DNA of 64,000 bases from Strongylocentrotus purpuratus (taxonomy: Eukaryota > Echinodermata > Echinoidea > Camarodonta > Strongylocentrotidae), in NCBI RefSeq assembly GCF_000002235.5, contig NW_022145607.1:1572001-1636000 (forward strand), read 5' to 3'. Positions 43,780 to 53,000 of this stretch are shown one piece after another. Position 1 is the stretch's first letter. Each line of letters begins with the position of its first letter. The translations under genes were made by a program, and so were the position numbers. The notes under the pieces are model-generated. The model was not told where the DNA came from, searched no databases, and worked only from the letters and a program-made list of their open reading frames with translations.

Positions 43780-45750
43780 GTTTGTTAATTTCTTCCATCC
43801 CTTTCGATCTTACTCCATCCACATTTAGTTACGTTTTATTCATTTCTCATACTTACTTCAACGAGCATGTATAATCCTCCCTGATTATCAATTGGATTTC
43901 GTCTGTGTGACAGCAAGGTAAGATTTAGCAGGACGATTTGGAATAGTTTAAGCACAATTTCGGTTTCATCACAACCGCTTATTAATTTTGAAAGAAAATG
44001 GATGGGAATGTTTTACCTTGGCAACTTCATCAACCAATAAACTCAACTATACTCACTGAGCAACCCAGGAGTTAATTTCCTCAATGGTTTCCATCAACTC
44101 ATCTGGAGAGAGGTCTAGATTTCGCTGCTCCTCTGTAGCTGAGAAGGCATTGAACTGTTTATTCAGGATACGTAGGATCTCAGCGGATTCGTTGTTTACA
44201 ATGGTCTTGATCTTCTTGTCCCATAGGACTGGTACGGTCACCCGACCATCGTAACCTGTACAGAACGCACGGTTCGGAACCGTTTGGAACGGAAAGGGAG
44301 AATATCGTTAGGTTTATTCTATCCTATCAACTTTCTGTTATATAAAATGTAATTTTCATATCAATAATAATATCTATAATGTTCTCTTGGTAACTGTGTT
44401 AATTTATTATGGGCGTTCCCAACTCAAGCTATGCTTTCCGGGTTTTCGCCTCCTTCCGTATCTGAATTATTTACTGTATACTCTATGCTGAAATATTGTT
44501 ACATATATCATGTATATATACCATGTGTTTCATATTGTACTGTTGAGAAGGAAATAAATGTTAATTAAAAAAAACATATTAAAAAAAAATTATATTTAGC
44601 AGTGAACAACACAGACGGGCCACTTTCTTGTAAAAAAGGCGAAAAGCTTCCAACCCCCCCCCCCCACAATTTTTCGATCGAAATGATTGAAAATGACATT
44701 GTTATTATTCACTATTTCTACTTAATTCCAGATACCTTAAATCGACAGGAATTATATCACTACTTTTCTCGCTTGGCCCAAGATAATTATTTGGTTCGCG
44801 TCACACAATTACGAAACCAAAGAAACTACGTAAGAACATCGGGGGGGGGGGGGTAAGAGATTTACTCACAAAAGAATAAGCCTACTTTGACAATTTTGTA
44901 TTGACAACTATTGTGAACAGCTGCGTCTAAATTTCATTTCTATTAAATTATACTAGTCAATGTATGTTTGCTATTGAACATCCAAATTGCTTTGTATCGT
45001 TCATCATTCTTTTGAAGGTATTAAAGGCATGTCTTACCCGGCTCTACCATCATGTAGATTTCCCTTAGATACTTGCAGTTATTGACAGTGTCCAGGGATG
45101 TCTTGGGTCGCTGAGCAAAATGTGGACATATAGAACAAAGGATAAACAATCACTATGAATATGACTGACAAAGAGAGCGGACAAAATATACAGTTCCTCA
45201 GGTAGACAAAGGAACATCCCTTCACTGCTATTATGTAAAAATGTGTAGAACAGGTGTCACATGCATATTCACCTTTTTACATAATAGCAGTGAAGGGATG
45301 TTCCTTTGTCTATCTGAGGAACTGTATATTTTGTCCACTTTCTTTGTCCGTTATATTCATAGTTAATATAAACAAACGAACAGTCATTTAGTGGAAAAGC
45401 CTATCTCGAAGAAGCAATGGGAATACTTAGATTCCGTTTGATAAATATAATAATGATAAGTAAGGCCTCAGCACATAATCATGTCACGTATCTTCGCATC
45501 TTCTTTACTTTTTTTTCTCCTTCCTCCTCCAACTCCTCCTCTTTTCCTTCTTCTTCTTTTTCTTCTTTTTTCTTCTTTTCCTTATACTTTTACCTCTTCT
45601 CCCTCTTCTTATTCCACTTCTCTGGCTCCTCCTCCTCCTGCTCCTTAAAATTACATCTTCTTAATATTTCCTGCTGCAACAGAACATTTTCTCCTAGTTC
45701 ATCATGTTCATGTCAATGCGTTTTTCCTTCATTCAGTTGTACCATTTACT

Positions 45751-45833
<83 letters not shown>

Positions 45834-45992
45834 CTCTCTCACCCTCTTTCTCTCTCCCCTCTCTCTCCCTTTCTCTCTATCTTTTTCTCTCTTCCCCTTC
45901 CTTTCTCCTCCTCCTCTATCTCCCTCTTCCCCTCTCTCTCTCTCTCTCTCTTTCCCCTCTCTCTCTTGCCTCTCTTTCCCTCTCTCTCTATT

Positions 45993-46045
<53 letters not shown>

Positions 46046-48467
46046 TCTCTCTCTCTCCCACAGTTTTTACCGCCAAAGAGGCAATGACTCAAAGTGGAAT
46101 TGTGCGTGACATGACACAACATGCCCTATGTTCCAGGGTGTCAGTATGTACTCAGGACCCTCGTTGGGTGCAAGTTATTAAAACGAAATGGATCCCATAT
46201 ATTTCCCTTAATATGATTAAAGGTATCATTTAGCAGTTTCTAGGAAACCATGCTAAGATATATAGCGTCATTGGTTTCCGAGTGAACTGCAGAAACCAAT
46301 GCGTAATCATGGCCAAACGAAGGTATGGAAAACAAAGGGAAATAAAAAGGAAAAAACATTTTACAACTCTGATAATACCTTTTTGTTCCAGCATTTAATG
46401 ATAGTTTTATTTTTATTTTTAACGTACATTTCAATCAAAATATTAGGATACTCAAATCATTGAAAACATTTTGTCGTTGTTGTAAACAGAAGAAAATGGA
46501 GAGAGAGAGAGAGAGAGAGAGGGGGAGAGAGAACAGCACAACTTGTGAATGTCTGTCTGCGATTGAAATCTTTCGTTCTCTTATCCTAATTGAAAACATT
46601 GCCAAATTAAACTCTGTTGACAAAATTTCAGCGAATTGTACAACTTGTATTTTTACTTCTGATTTTCTCTGGGACTGGTTTGAAACAACTATCATTAGTC
46701 TAAAGCTCAGTCCTTGTCCCCCTTGTTTGTTTAAATATAAAAAGGGGATGCTAATGACAATGCAGATTTCTACGTCTTTCCAAGGCAGACGCTACAGTTT
46801 CCGTCAATTTTTCTGTCAATTTTCCCTCTATAGTAAAAAATTAAAAATCATGCTTAGATTTTAATTGCCAGGGGACTTTAACGAGGGACTTTAACTCTTA
46901 TCCGGTGTGTTTGGTAATTTTGAAGTCATTAGTTCATTGATTTGGTTTCGAACCTAGGACCTGCCGAGTGTGTAGTGTGGGTTCGGAAGGCATAGCTACA
47001 TGTATTGAATAACCCTGGATGTTTCTGCACCTCTATTTTTATGGATACGCCACTGATCCTCTGAAATACAGTACCATCCTTTTAAAGGGCCCATGACATC
47101 GACATACAATTGTATTCCTGTTGGTGTGCAGTCCTGCATACATCTCATATTTTGATATGTTAACTTCTGAATTTGTTTCATAGATTTTTTAATATTTTTT
47201 TGAAATATTTGTTTTTCAAACTTACTAAGCTCCTACTCCAAAACTCCAGATCTCATTCCCCTTGTGACATCACTTGGGGCCCGTTCCTAGAAACCGTCAT
47301 AAGTCTAACTGCTTGACTATCCCATTGAAACGTGTGTTATAGAATTAACGTGCGTTTCAATGGTATAGTCAAGAAGTTAGACTTATGACGGTTTCTAGGA
47401 ACGGGCCCCTGTCAGTCATCAATGAGCTAACTTGAGATAGTGGCATGTAACTTTGCCAAAGTTGACCACCTGTTACAATACCACAAACAATAGCAACATA
47501 TAAGTTGCTATGTCAGACATGTCAGACTAAACTAATATTCTAGAATAGAAAATAGTATGTAATTTCCCCCAGCTTAACACACGTACAAGACATCATCATT
47601 GCCTTTGTCTTCCTGGTGGTGCTACAGCATGTCTGGCATAGCAACTTGTATGTTGCTATTGCATTACGTATTGTAACAGGTGGTCGACTTCGGCAAAGAT
47701 ACATACCACTTTCTCAAGTTAGCTCATTGATGACTGACAGATGATGTCTCAAGGGGAATGAGATCTGGAGGTTTTTTGGGTGGAGCTTAGCAAGTTTGAA
47801 GAAAACAATATTAAAAAAATATTTAAAAGTCTATGAAACAAATTCAGAAGTTTACATATAAAAATGTGAGATATATGCAGGACTGCACACCAACAGGAAT
47901 ACACTTGTATTTCGATGTCATGGGCCCTTTAATGATACCTGGTCAGTGAAAGCCCATCCATTCTCATCTCGTAGGTAGTCTACAATGGTCATTCCGATGG
48001 CATCGTCTAGTCCTTTCATCTTCCTAATAATGATAGCACTGTGACCCACCAACATAGTTTTGAACCCTTACACTACTCCTCTAACCCCTAAGCCACCATG
48101 CTTTTTTAATGATACCTGATCAGTGAATGCCCATCCATTCTCATCGCGTAGGTAGTCTACAATGGTCATTCCGATGGCGTCTTCCAGTCCTTTCATCTTC
48201 CTGGTAATGATGGTATGATCAGCCATCGACATAGTTTCGAACCCTTACTCTATATACTCCTCTAACCCCTGAGCCACCAAGCTTGTAATGATACCTGATC
48301 AGTAAATGCCCATCCATTCTCATCTCGTAGGTAGTCTACAATGGTCATTCCGATGGCGTCTTCTAGTCCTTTCATCTTCCTTGTGATGATAGTACGGTGA
48401 GCGAATGGACAGGCCAATGAGACGTAGAGATGATAACGATCCTTCTCAGGCTGAAACTCACCATCGA
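36587..48467 (-). CDS. S-glutathionyl-hydroquinone reductase (Xi-class GST), 5' end not found
   Basis: Seven exons join in perfect phase on the minus strand: 48467-48295, 45110-45038, 44255-44057, 41678-41585, 41082-40966, 37363-37247 and 36685-36587 (TAG stop). They give about 289 residues. Family members have about 320-330, so some 35-45 N-terminal residues are missing, in an exon upstream of 48467 that ends in phase 1. The family (bacterial YqjG, yeast Ecm4) uses a catalytic cysteine and glutathione to reduce glutathionyl-hydroquinones. Here the motif is ACPFAHR, where CPWAHR is usual. Other family marks are VPVLWDKK with [26 protein letters not shown], and [16 protein letters not shown]. 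No lesion is seen. The introns are loaded with microsatellites. Confidence 0.9.
37247..37363 (-). CDS. GHR/Xi-GST exon, helical domain end
   Basis: A 117-bp phase-0 exon between a TTTACTCAG acceptor and a GTAATT donor. It encodes [20 protein letters not shown], followed by [19 protein letters not shown]. The DYPNLWG segment is strongly conserved in the family. Frame continuing past the donor is not coding; the true C-terminus is in the next exon. Confidence 0.92.
37440..37720. repeat. Poly-G/poly-C-rich block in GST intron
   Basis: G runs at about 37484-37515 and 37558-37571 and a C run at about 37664-37674. CAGTAGCGTATTGG at one side and GTGGCTACGCCC at the other resemble hAT-type MITE ends, but no target duplication was found. 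Confidence 0.45.
38116..38341. repeat. Two CT microsatellites
   Basis: (CT)n tracts at about 38116-38205 and 38287-38341 in the GST intron, on the strand opposite to the gene's sense. Confidence 0.93.
38342..40965 (-). other. GST intron, mostly non-coding
   Basis: It includes an imperfect GAT repeat (39735-40000), short CT tracts and a CTTT-rich block near 40735-40815. A 178-codon plus-strand frame (38698-39234) has no recognisable domain beyond a hydrophobic stretch, and I do not call it a gene. CAGTGGTGTAGCG (40635) and GTGTAGCTACGC (about 40899) may be the ends of a small hAT-type element. Confidence 0.45.
39735..40000. repeat. Imperfect (GAT)n / (GAC)n microsatellite
   Basis: About 265 bp of GATGAT, GATGAC and GGTGAT words. 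The acidic Asp/Asn/Gly frame, and the Met/Ile and His/Arg frames, all follow from the triplet repeat. None has other support. Confidence 0.9.
40966..41082 (-). CDS. GHR/Xi-GST exon, core helical domain
   Basis: A 117-bp phase-0 exon (acceptor TTTACAG, donor GTATAT). It encodes [20 protein letters not shown], then [19 protein letters not shown]. The [19 protein letters not shown] block is the family signature, with the N-capping TEAD typical of GST folds. Confidence 0.95.
41300..41567. repeat. (AAC)n and (ACT)n microsatellites
   Basis: (CAA)n at about 41307-41347 and an ACT/ACTTCT triplet tract at about 41436-41566, 18 bp from the donor of the neighbouring GST exon. The poly-Ser, poly-Leu and poly-Thr frames are artefacts. 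Confidence 0.93.
41585..41678 (-). CDS. GHR/Xi-GST exon, hinge helix
   Basis: A 94-bp exon (acceptor CCCACAG, donor GTAAGT). It encodes [20 protein letters not shown] and then [11 protein letters not shown]. The NxGVYxAGFATxQEAY motif is conserved in the family. The first base completes a Gln codon split with the previous exon; the exon ends in phase 0. A GA/CT microsatellite starts a few bases upstream of its acceptor and probably extends the pyrimidine tract. Confidence 0.95.
41683..42110. repeat. GA-rich tract with a duplicated ~190-bp unit
   Basis: Interrupted (GA)n throughout. A longer unit with ATGGAGGGAAATAAAGAAAT, then GAGAGGAAAAA, then GGCAAAAAAA occurs twice (about 41793 and 41981), showing a larger duplication inside the microsatellite. 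Long Arg/Glu and Ser/Leu frames are artefacts. Confidence 0.88.
42112..43420 (-). other. GST intron, AT-rich, no exon seen
   Basis: Unique AT-rich sequence without supported exons or structural RNAs. The exon order and phases on either side (41678 to 44057) match without needing another exon here. Confidence 0.5.
43423..43776. repeat. CTT/CT microsatellites
   Basis: (CTT)n passing into (CT)n at about 43408-43478, and a second (CT)n at about 43724-43776. Confidence 0.93.
44057..44255 (-). CDS. GHR/Xi-GST exon, thioredoxin-fold end and linker
   Basis: A 199-bp exon (acceptor CTGTACAG, donor GTGAGT). It encodes [20 protein letters not shown], then [15 protein letters not shown] and a variable acidic linker up to [14 protein letters not shown] carries the cis-proline of the thioredoxin fold, and NES the glutathione-contact loop. 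A Gly codon is split 1+2 at its start and a Gln codon 2+1 at its end. Confidence 0.95.
44390..44590 (+). mobile_element. Poly-A-tailed retroelement 3' end
   Basis: A unique segment ends GAGAAGGAAATAAATGTTAA followed by A-rich DNA (44566-44589). AATAAA near an A tail, and stops in every frame, suggest the 3' end of a truncated LINE. No target duplication was confirmed. Confidence 0.4.
45038..45110 (-). CDS. GHR/Xi-GST short exon
   Basis: A 73-bp exon (acceptor TTTTGCTCAG, donor GTAAGA) starting in phase 0. It encodes [20 protein letters not shown], then MVEP plus one base of Gly. The VN-x-x-KYLREIY motif precedes VPVLWDKK in the family, and both neighbours fit in phase. It is too short to be seen as an open frame. 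Confidence 0.93.
45153..45362. repeat. 210-bp hairpin MITE in GST intron
   Basis: The arms CTATGAATATGACTGACAAA... and ...TTTGTCCGTTATATTCATAG are near-perfect reverse complements of about 85 bp around a short loop (near 45255). There is no coding content. It sits about 40 bp upstream (minus sense) of the 73-bp exon's acceptor. Confidence 0.88.
45748..46060. repeat. Long CT-rich microsatellite region
   Basis: About 310 bp of (CT)n with C-rich interruptions. The frames reading Ser/Leu on plus and Arg/Glu on minus are artefacts. Confidence 0.93.
47082..47932. mobile_element. TTAA-flanked foldback element, 851 bp
   Basis: The left end TTAA-AGGGCCCATGACATCGA and the right end TCGATGTCATGGGCCCT-TTAA match. 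Arms of more than 350 bp (including GGACTGCACACCAACAGGAA and AGATCTCATTCCCCTTG) pair around the centre near 47540. TTAA targets suggest piggyBac or Kolobok mobilisation. The left arm carries a second hairpin element. The right TTAA lies 6 bp from a GST exon fragment. Confidence 0.88.
47276..47409. mobile_element. 134-bp hairpin element nested in the TTAA foldback
   Basis: GGGGCCCGTTCCTAGAAACC and its complement GGTTTCTAGGAACGGGCCCC end a near-perfect hairpin with about 58-bp arms. It interrupts the left arm of the larger element; the right arm reads through without it (near 47740), so it inserted later. Confidence 0.88.
47939..48043 (-). pseudogene. Duplicated 3' fragment of GST catalytic exon (copy 3)
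   Basis: The minus-strand frame reads [20 protein letters not shown], then [15 protein letters not shown], followed by the same GTATCATTA donor as the real exon. It lacks the ACPFAHR part. A CACAG directly before it could act as an acceptor, but inclusion would not supply the catalytic cysteine. Confidence 0.8.
48116..48222 (-). pseudogene. Duplicated 3' fragment of GST catalytic exon (copy 2)
   Basis: The frame reads [20 protein letters not shown], then [15 protein letters not shown] plus the GTATCATTA donor. It breaks off upstream at the HRT position, with no acceptor. Together with copy 3 and the real exon it forms a tandem triplication at about 178-bp spacing that includes about 60 bp of intron (AACCCTTAC...CTCTAACCCC). 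Confidence 0.82.
48295..48467 (-). CDS. GHR/Xi-GST catalytic exon (most 5' exon found)
   Basis: A 173-bp exon (acceptor TTCTTGTGCAG, donor GTATCA). It encodes [20 protein letters not shown], then [20 protein letters not shown] and [17 protein letters not shown]. The Cys of ACPFAHR is the expected nucleophile. The first two bases complete a codon begun in a missing upstream exon. It ends in phase 0 and joins the 45110 exon. Confidence 0.95.
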
Positions 48468-48629
48468 CTGCACAAGAAGAAAGAAACACATCGTAGGTTT
48501 GTTTTAACCTTTTAACTTAACAATGATAAAACTGAGTATTGACATTGTTCAAGCAGGATCCAAATGACAATGACGGCTCTGCCTCTATATATACTTAGAA
48601 TTACAAGTTCAGTTGTTATAAAGTCTAAC

Positions 48630-48800
48630 TAGGCGTTGTGGCGTGCGCCTGTAATCCAGCTATAAGTGGAAGTTACAAATTGATTCAGCCGAGGACGCAG
48701 GTTCGAAGCTGAATCACGTCTTTCGGATGGTGACGTTTAAAGGTCGGTCCCCAGACGTAAATAATCATATCTGATTGATACACGTCTGTTAAAACCGAAT
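48630..48800 (+). repeat. SINE with SRP (7SL) RNA-like head
   Basis: GTGGCGTGCGCCTGTAATCC (48639-48658) followed by AGCTATAAGTGG resembles the 5' Alu domain of SRP RNA (GGTGGCGCGTGCCTGTA-TCCCAGCTAC). GCAGGTTCGAAGC (near 48698), a B-box-like word, follows, and then a body (CGTCTTTCGGATGGTGACGT, AAAGGTCGGTCCCC) of a type I associate with echinoderm SINEs. It probably comes from a Pol III transcript. No A-tail or target duplication was pinned down. Confidence 0.5.
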
Positions 48801-51800
48801 ACACACACTTAGTTGTTATATTTTTAAATTGTGTATTTCCCATGTATCTCTATCATGTCAATCGTACAGGATTACAGTCAATAATACGACCGTACAGTTC
48901 GACGATTGAAACTAATAAGATGAATTCATCTTACTGAGGTTCAAAAAGAAAATACATGTGGACAGAAATAAACAAAGTTTAATTTGAAACGTGGAAAACA
49001 GACCACCGAGTTAAGAATGTTGCACGATCATTCATTCTCAAAACTAGGCATCAGGGTACTGTTAGTTAAGTATATTTTTGGATTCACTGTATAAAATTTC
49101 ATGTGTTGTATATATAGTTTTGTTTCCTTGAAAGTGTTCTCGAAAGATGTATGCCTTGTGAGCTCATATTACTAGGCTCACCACAGAACTCTTACATAAG
49201 CAATGACAGGCCGTGAAACTTCTCGAATTACACTTGGTTTACATGAATGTAAAAATACAAATCCTCAGATTTTCAGTCAAGATACTGGCGGACGGATATC
49301 GCCTTTAACGAGGTTTTTCCTTCCCTCGAAGGCAACCTGCTATATTGGGTCCACGATGTCCCGTTCGTCCCCTAACTTTCAACTCAACCACCACGCATCA
49401 CTCATTAACAGACTAATTAAAGAAAAATTCAAGTATTTCCCCCATATTTATGGAAGGTTATGTGCCTAATAAGCTTTGCGACGTTCCCATGGTAACGAAA
49501 CTTTCGTCGGCCGCTTGTCTGGCTTAGTTTAGAAACAAAATCCACCTCTTTCCAAGCTCATTATAGGACTATAATGCACTTTCACGCTAGCTGATAAGAT
49601 GACGAGAACGAATGGATGAGACGAATACAGGGAGGAGACAGAAAGAGGAGAGATAGTGGTGGGAGATCAAGGTGGCAAGGAGGAGGAAGGCGAAGAGGAA
49701 GAGGAATAATAATGATTACAATAATAACAATAATAATAACAATAATAATACAAATATAAACAACAAAAAGAAGAACAAGAAGCGGTTTTATATTACTATA
49801 TAGGCGGAGCTTAGGGGGTGGGGCTTTTGGGTATTTTACATTAACTTTCTACATGTGCCTCGCAATTTATTTTTTTCGGGGGGGGGAGGGGCTCATCCCC
49901 CACGCCACATAACCGTTAATTTTATTGGTTTGAGTATATTCATAGGAACCCCGGAATATTGAAACCTATATACTTTATTCTAGAAATTATGAAACCCCTC
50001 GTGTGCCTATGGAAAATTTGGGTTTGGGAGTTATGAACTTTGGAAAAGAGAACCATCAGAAAATCGAGTAACGAATAACCCCAATATTTATCAACGTAAA
50101 CCTGGGCGCTCTTGTGAATATACTGACCTTTGTCAAGAAGTCACAACCAGATTACACAACATGAGAAAGTGATACATTTTAAAATACACAATGTGTATTT
50201 TCGACTTGCACTCATCAGAGTAAAGGCAAGAATGAAACAGAAAGCCGAAATCGATCAATACATGTATAAACAGAAGCTAAAGAAACAAAGCGCGAATATA
50301 ACGAGCGCTGATTACGAGCGCTATGACTCTCTTCAACGCTATTCTCCGATATGGTAGTACTAATCATCTGTTCATTTACAATGTGTATTGCTACACGTTC
50401 AAAGTGTCAAATACTGAAATCCTCTCCCAAACTCTCAGCTCAAAATCTCATCGCATTGCATCGACCTTCATGTGTTGAAACCAGGAAATCCTTTCATTAG
50501 TGAAATCAGTCCATCACACGTCTGCTTTCACTGTGGTTTTGTCATCTATATCCACTGGGATCTTTGCCATATCAATAATCACAATAACAAGAACTTTTCA
50601 ATTGCTGATAATGATCGTAGGAAGATTAACACGCGCTTTGCCAAAACCAAAAGATGTAACATCCTTACACTGTCTCTCACATAACTTTTTTTGGCATCGG
50701 TTTATTGTAATAAATCTGGTTAAACTGAAAAAATTGGAACATAACAAAGGTCTCAATTTTTGTTCCTTTCTACCGACACAAAACACATTTTGCATTTCGC
50801 ACTTGCAATTGAAGATGGCAAAGTATGTAGGTTCATCGCTATCACATCGCTATTCATTGATGCATGATTTCGACTTTCTCCAGTTAAAACAAAATGTTTG
50901 AATTTAAGCCATGAAAATATTAAGATAAACATAATCAAACAATGTAGGTCTTGAGTAAAATCGACAAATTTCCACTGCCACATTAAGAGGAATAACGTTG
51001 AAACATGTTAAAGATAAAGTTGACTTTTAATTTTGCTATCAACTGTCTGTAATCAAGCTCAAGAGTCACCCTCCCCTCTCAATTTCTATAAATCCGTCCA
51101 CAATTGTAGAAAATGAAAACAAGAACACCAAGCTCCCAAACCCCTTCCCCAAAAAGTCTTCTAGAACCGCACCGGCCCTGCCAAATTGATGATCTAAAGA
51201 GAGAGAGAGAGAGAGAGAGAGGAAGAGAGAGAGAGAAGAAGAAAATAATACGTTTACCTATATCAACACGTTTTGTTGTGATAGTCATCTGATTGTACAT
51301 CATTGCCATGGTAACACAATGTGTCACGCTAGTGTGTCATCCATAATGTAGAACGGTAATTAAAGATATTTTTCTTCCACGTTATATTAAGTGACTAGGT
51401 AACATTGTTGAAGGTTGATGAAAAACTGTGTAATTTCTGAATGAAATGTCACTTATTATATTCCTTCTACTGTACTTACCCTCTAACAGGCAAAAAATCC
51501 TGAGAAAATTCTCAAACCACAAAGATATTTATGGTTTTCTTTGAAGGCGTCACTGTGCAACACCCTCTAAGGCTCTAACAGTGATCAATAGTAAATTCTC
51601 CCAACCATTTTTGAATTTTCCCAACCGTTCTTTCCTGAAAATAAGACAGGCTTTTAAAAATCTTTCAATACTTATATATATGGAATGGTAAATAGAGCCA
51701 ATTCATTGCTTTGTGATAATTTACATTCGCCTAAAATGTAATTAAATTGTAAGATTACAGTTGAGAGAATTAAAGAATCAATCAGATCAGTTGGGCCCAA

Positions 51801-51930
51801 TTGTTATCATTAATAATGGTCCCTTTTAACTCAAACTTTCAGATTATCTTTAATTGTACATCTAGCATTGGAGTCACTACCTTAGCACCATTTTCTCTCA
51901 TCTAAACAATGTTACCAAGTCCCTTTAATC

Positions 51931-51981
<51 letters not shown>

Positions 51982-53000
51982 TTCGTTTTTCCCCAAACAA
52001 TTTGCACGGTTTTAGAGTGGATCTATAGTGGAGAGACTTAAAACCGACCTATGGACACTACTTAATATCGTTTTCCGAATACATCATATTTGTCTTATAT
52101 TATGATACATAAACACTGTTACACTATTTTCTTGTTCACAGACCATAATGAAATCAAGAAAGGAAAGATCGTGAAAGGAGATTCTTGAAACAGTTTGCGT
52201 AAAGTTAAAACTGATATCCTCTGAATTAGATTGATGGATAGTCCACAGTCACCCTGGCCAAGACTAAGTAGCGTCTGAGCCAAGAATCGAATTTGAAAGG
52301 TATAATCAAGACGTCTAAAGTTTGTCGTGGAGTTCTTATAAGTTCTTAAAATCTTATTCACACAGTTATGAGAGCTACGTTTTCGGCAAACGAATGAAAA
52401 ATGATGCCTCAACAAAAACATGTTTAAGAACTTTTGTCCCAATAAACTTGATTGTATGATATAAACGGAAGAGAGAAAAAGTGGAAATAAAGGGAAAAAT
52501 AGGAAGATGTGTCAATTCGAGGTGGGTGAAGCTGTGTGTGTGTGTGTGTGCGTGTGTGTGTGTGTGTGTGTGTGCGGGCGGGGCGGGGCGGGGGGGGGGG
52601 TCAAATACCTTAAATTCTGGGAATGGATTGTCTTTCTCTCATTAATTATTGAGTCCCCCCCCCCCCCCCCCACGTCACCCTTAGACGCATGAGACGCCTC
52701 TCTTCATTTTGTAAATAAATCTGACGTCCCCTTAACCGTTTTAATAAGTTCAGAATTTATTTATTTATTTTATATATTACAACAATTATTCAGTCCTGTG
52801 ATATACAACAGATACAAACAGGAAACATGTTACAAATTGATAACATCAGCAACAACGACAAGATTTCTACATGACATATTATGAGAGCAACTAACGTATT
52901 ATCATGATTATGTAACAAAAGTAATAAAAGTAAGAATGAGCAGAAGAAGAATAACAACAATTTTTCCACGTCGTAAATCTCCTTGTTTTTTAACGCATTT
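48801..53000. other. Repeat-rich DNA upstream of GST, no exon supported
   Basis: The missing N-terminal GST exon should lie here or further right on the minus strand (ending in phase 1), but I could not identify it. Contents: GA microsatellites (51197-51240, 51934-51978), a (GT)n run (52533-52574), poly-G (52580-52600), poly-C (52656-52671), an (AAT/AAC)n patch near 49705-49750, and otherwise AT-rich sequence. Confidence 0.5.

Noticed and set aside
52119..52442. 107-codon minus-strand frame
   Set aside because: No domain or conserved motif recognised, no splice or promoter support; probably chance.
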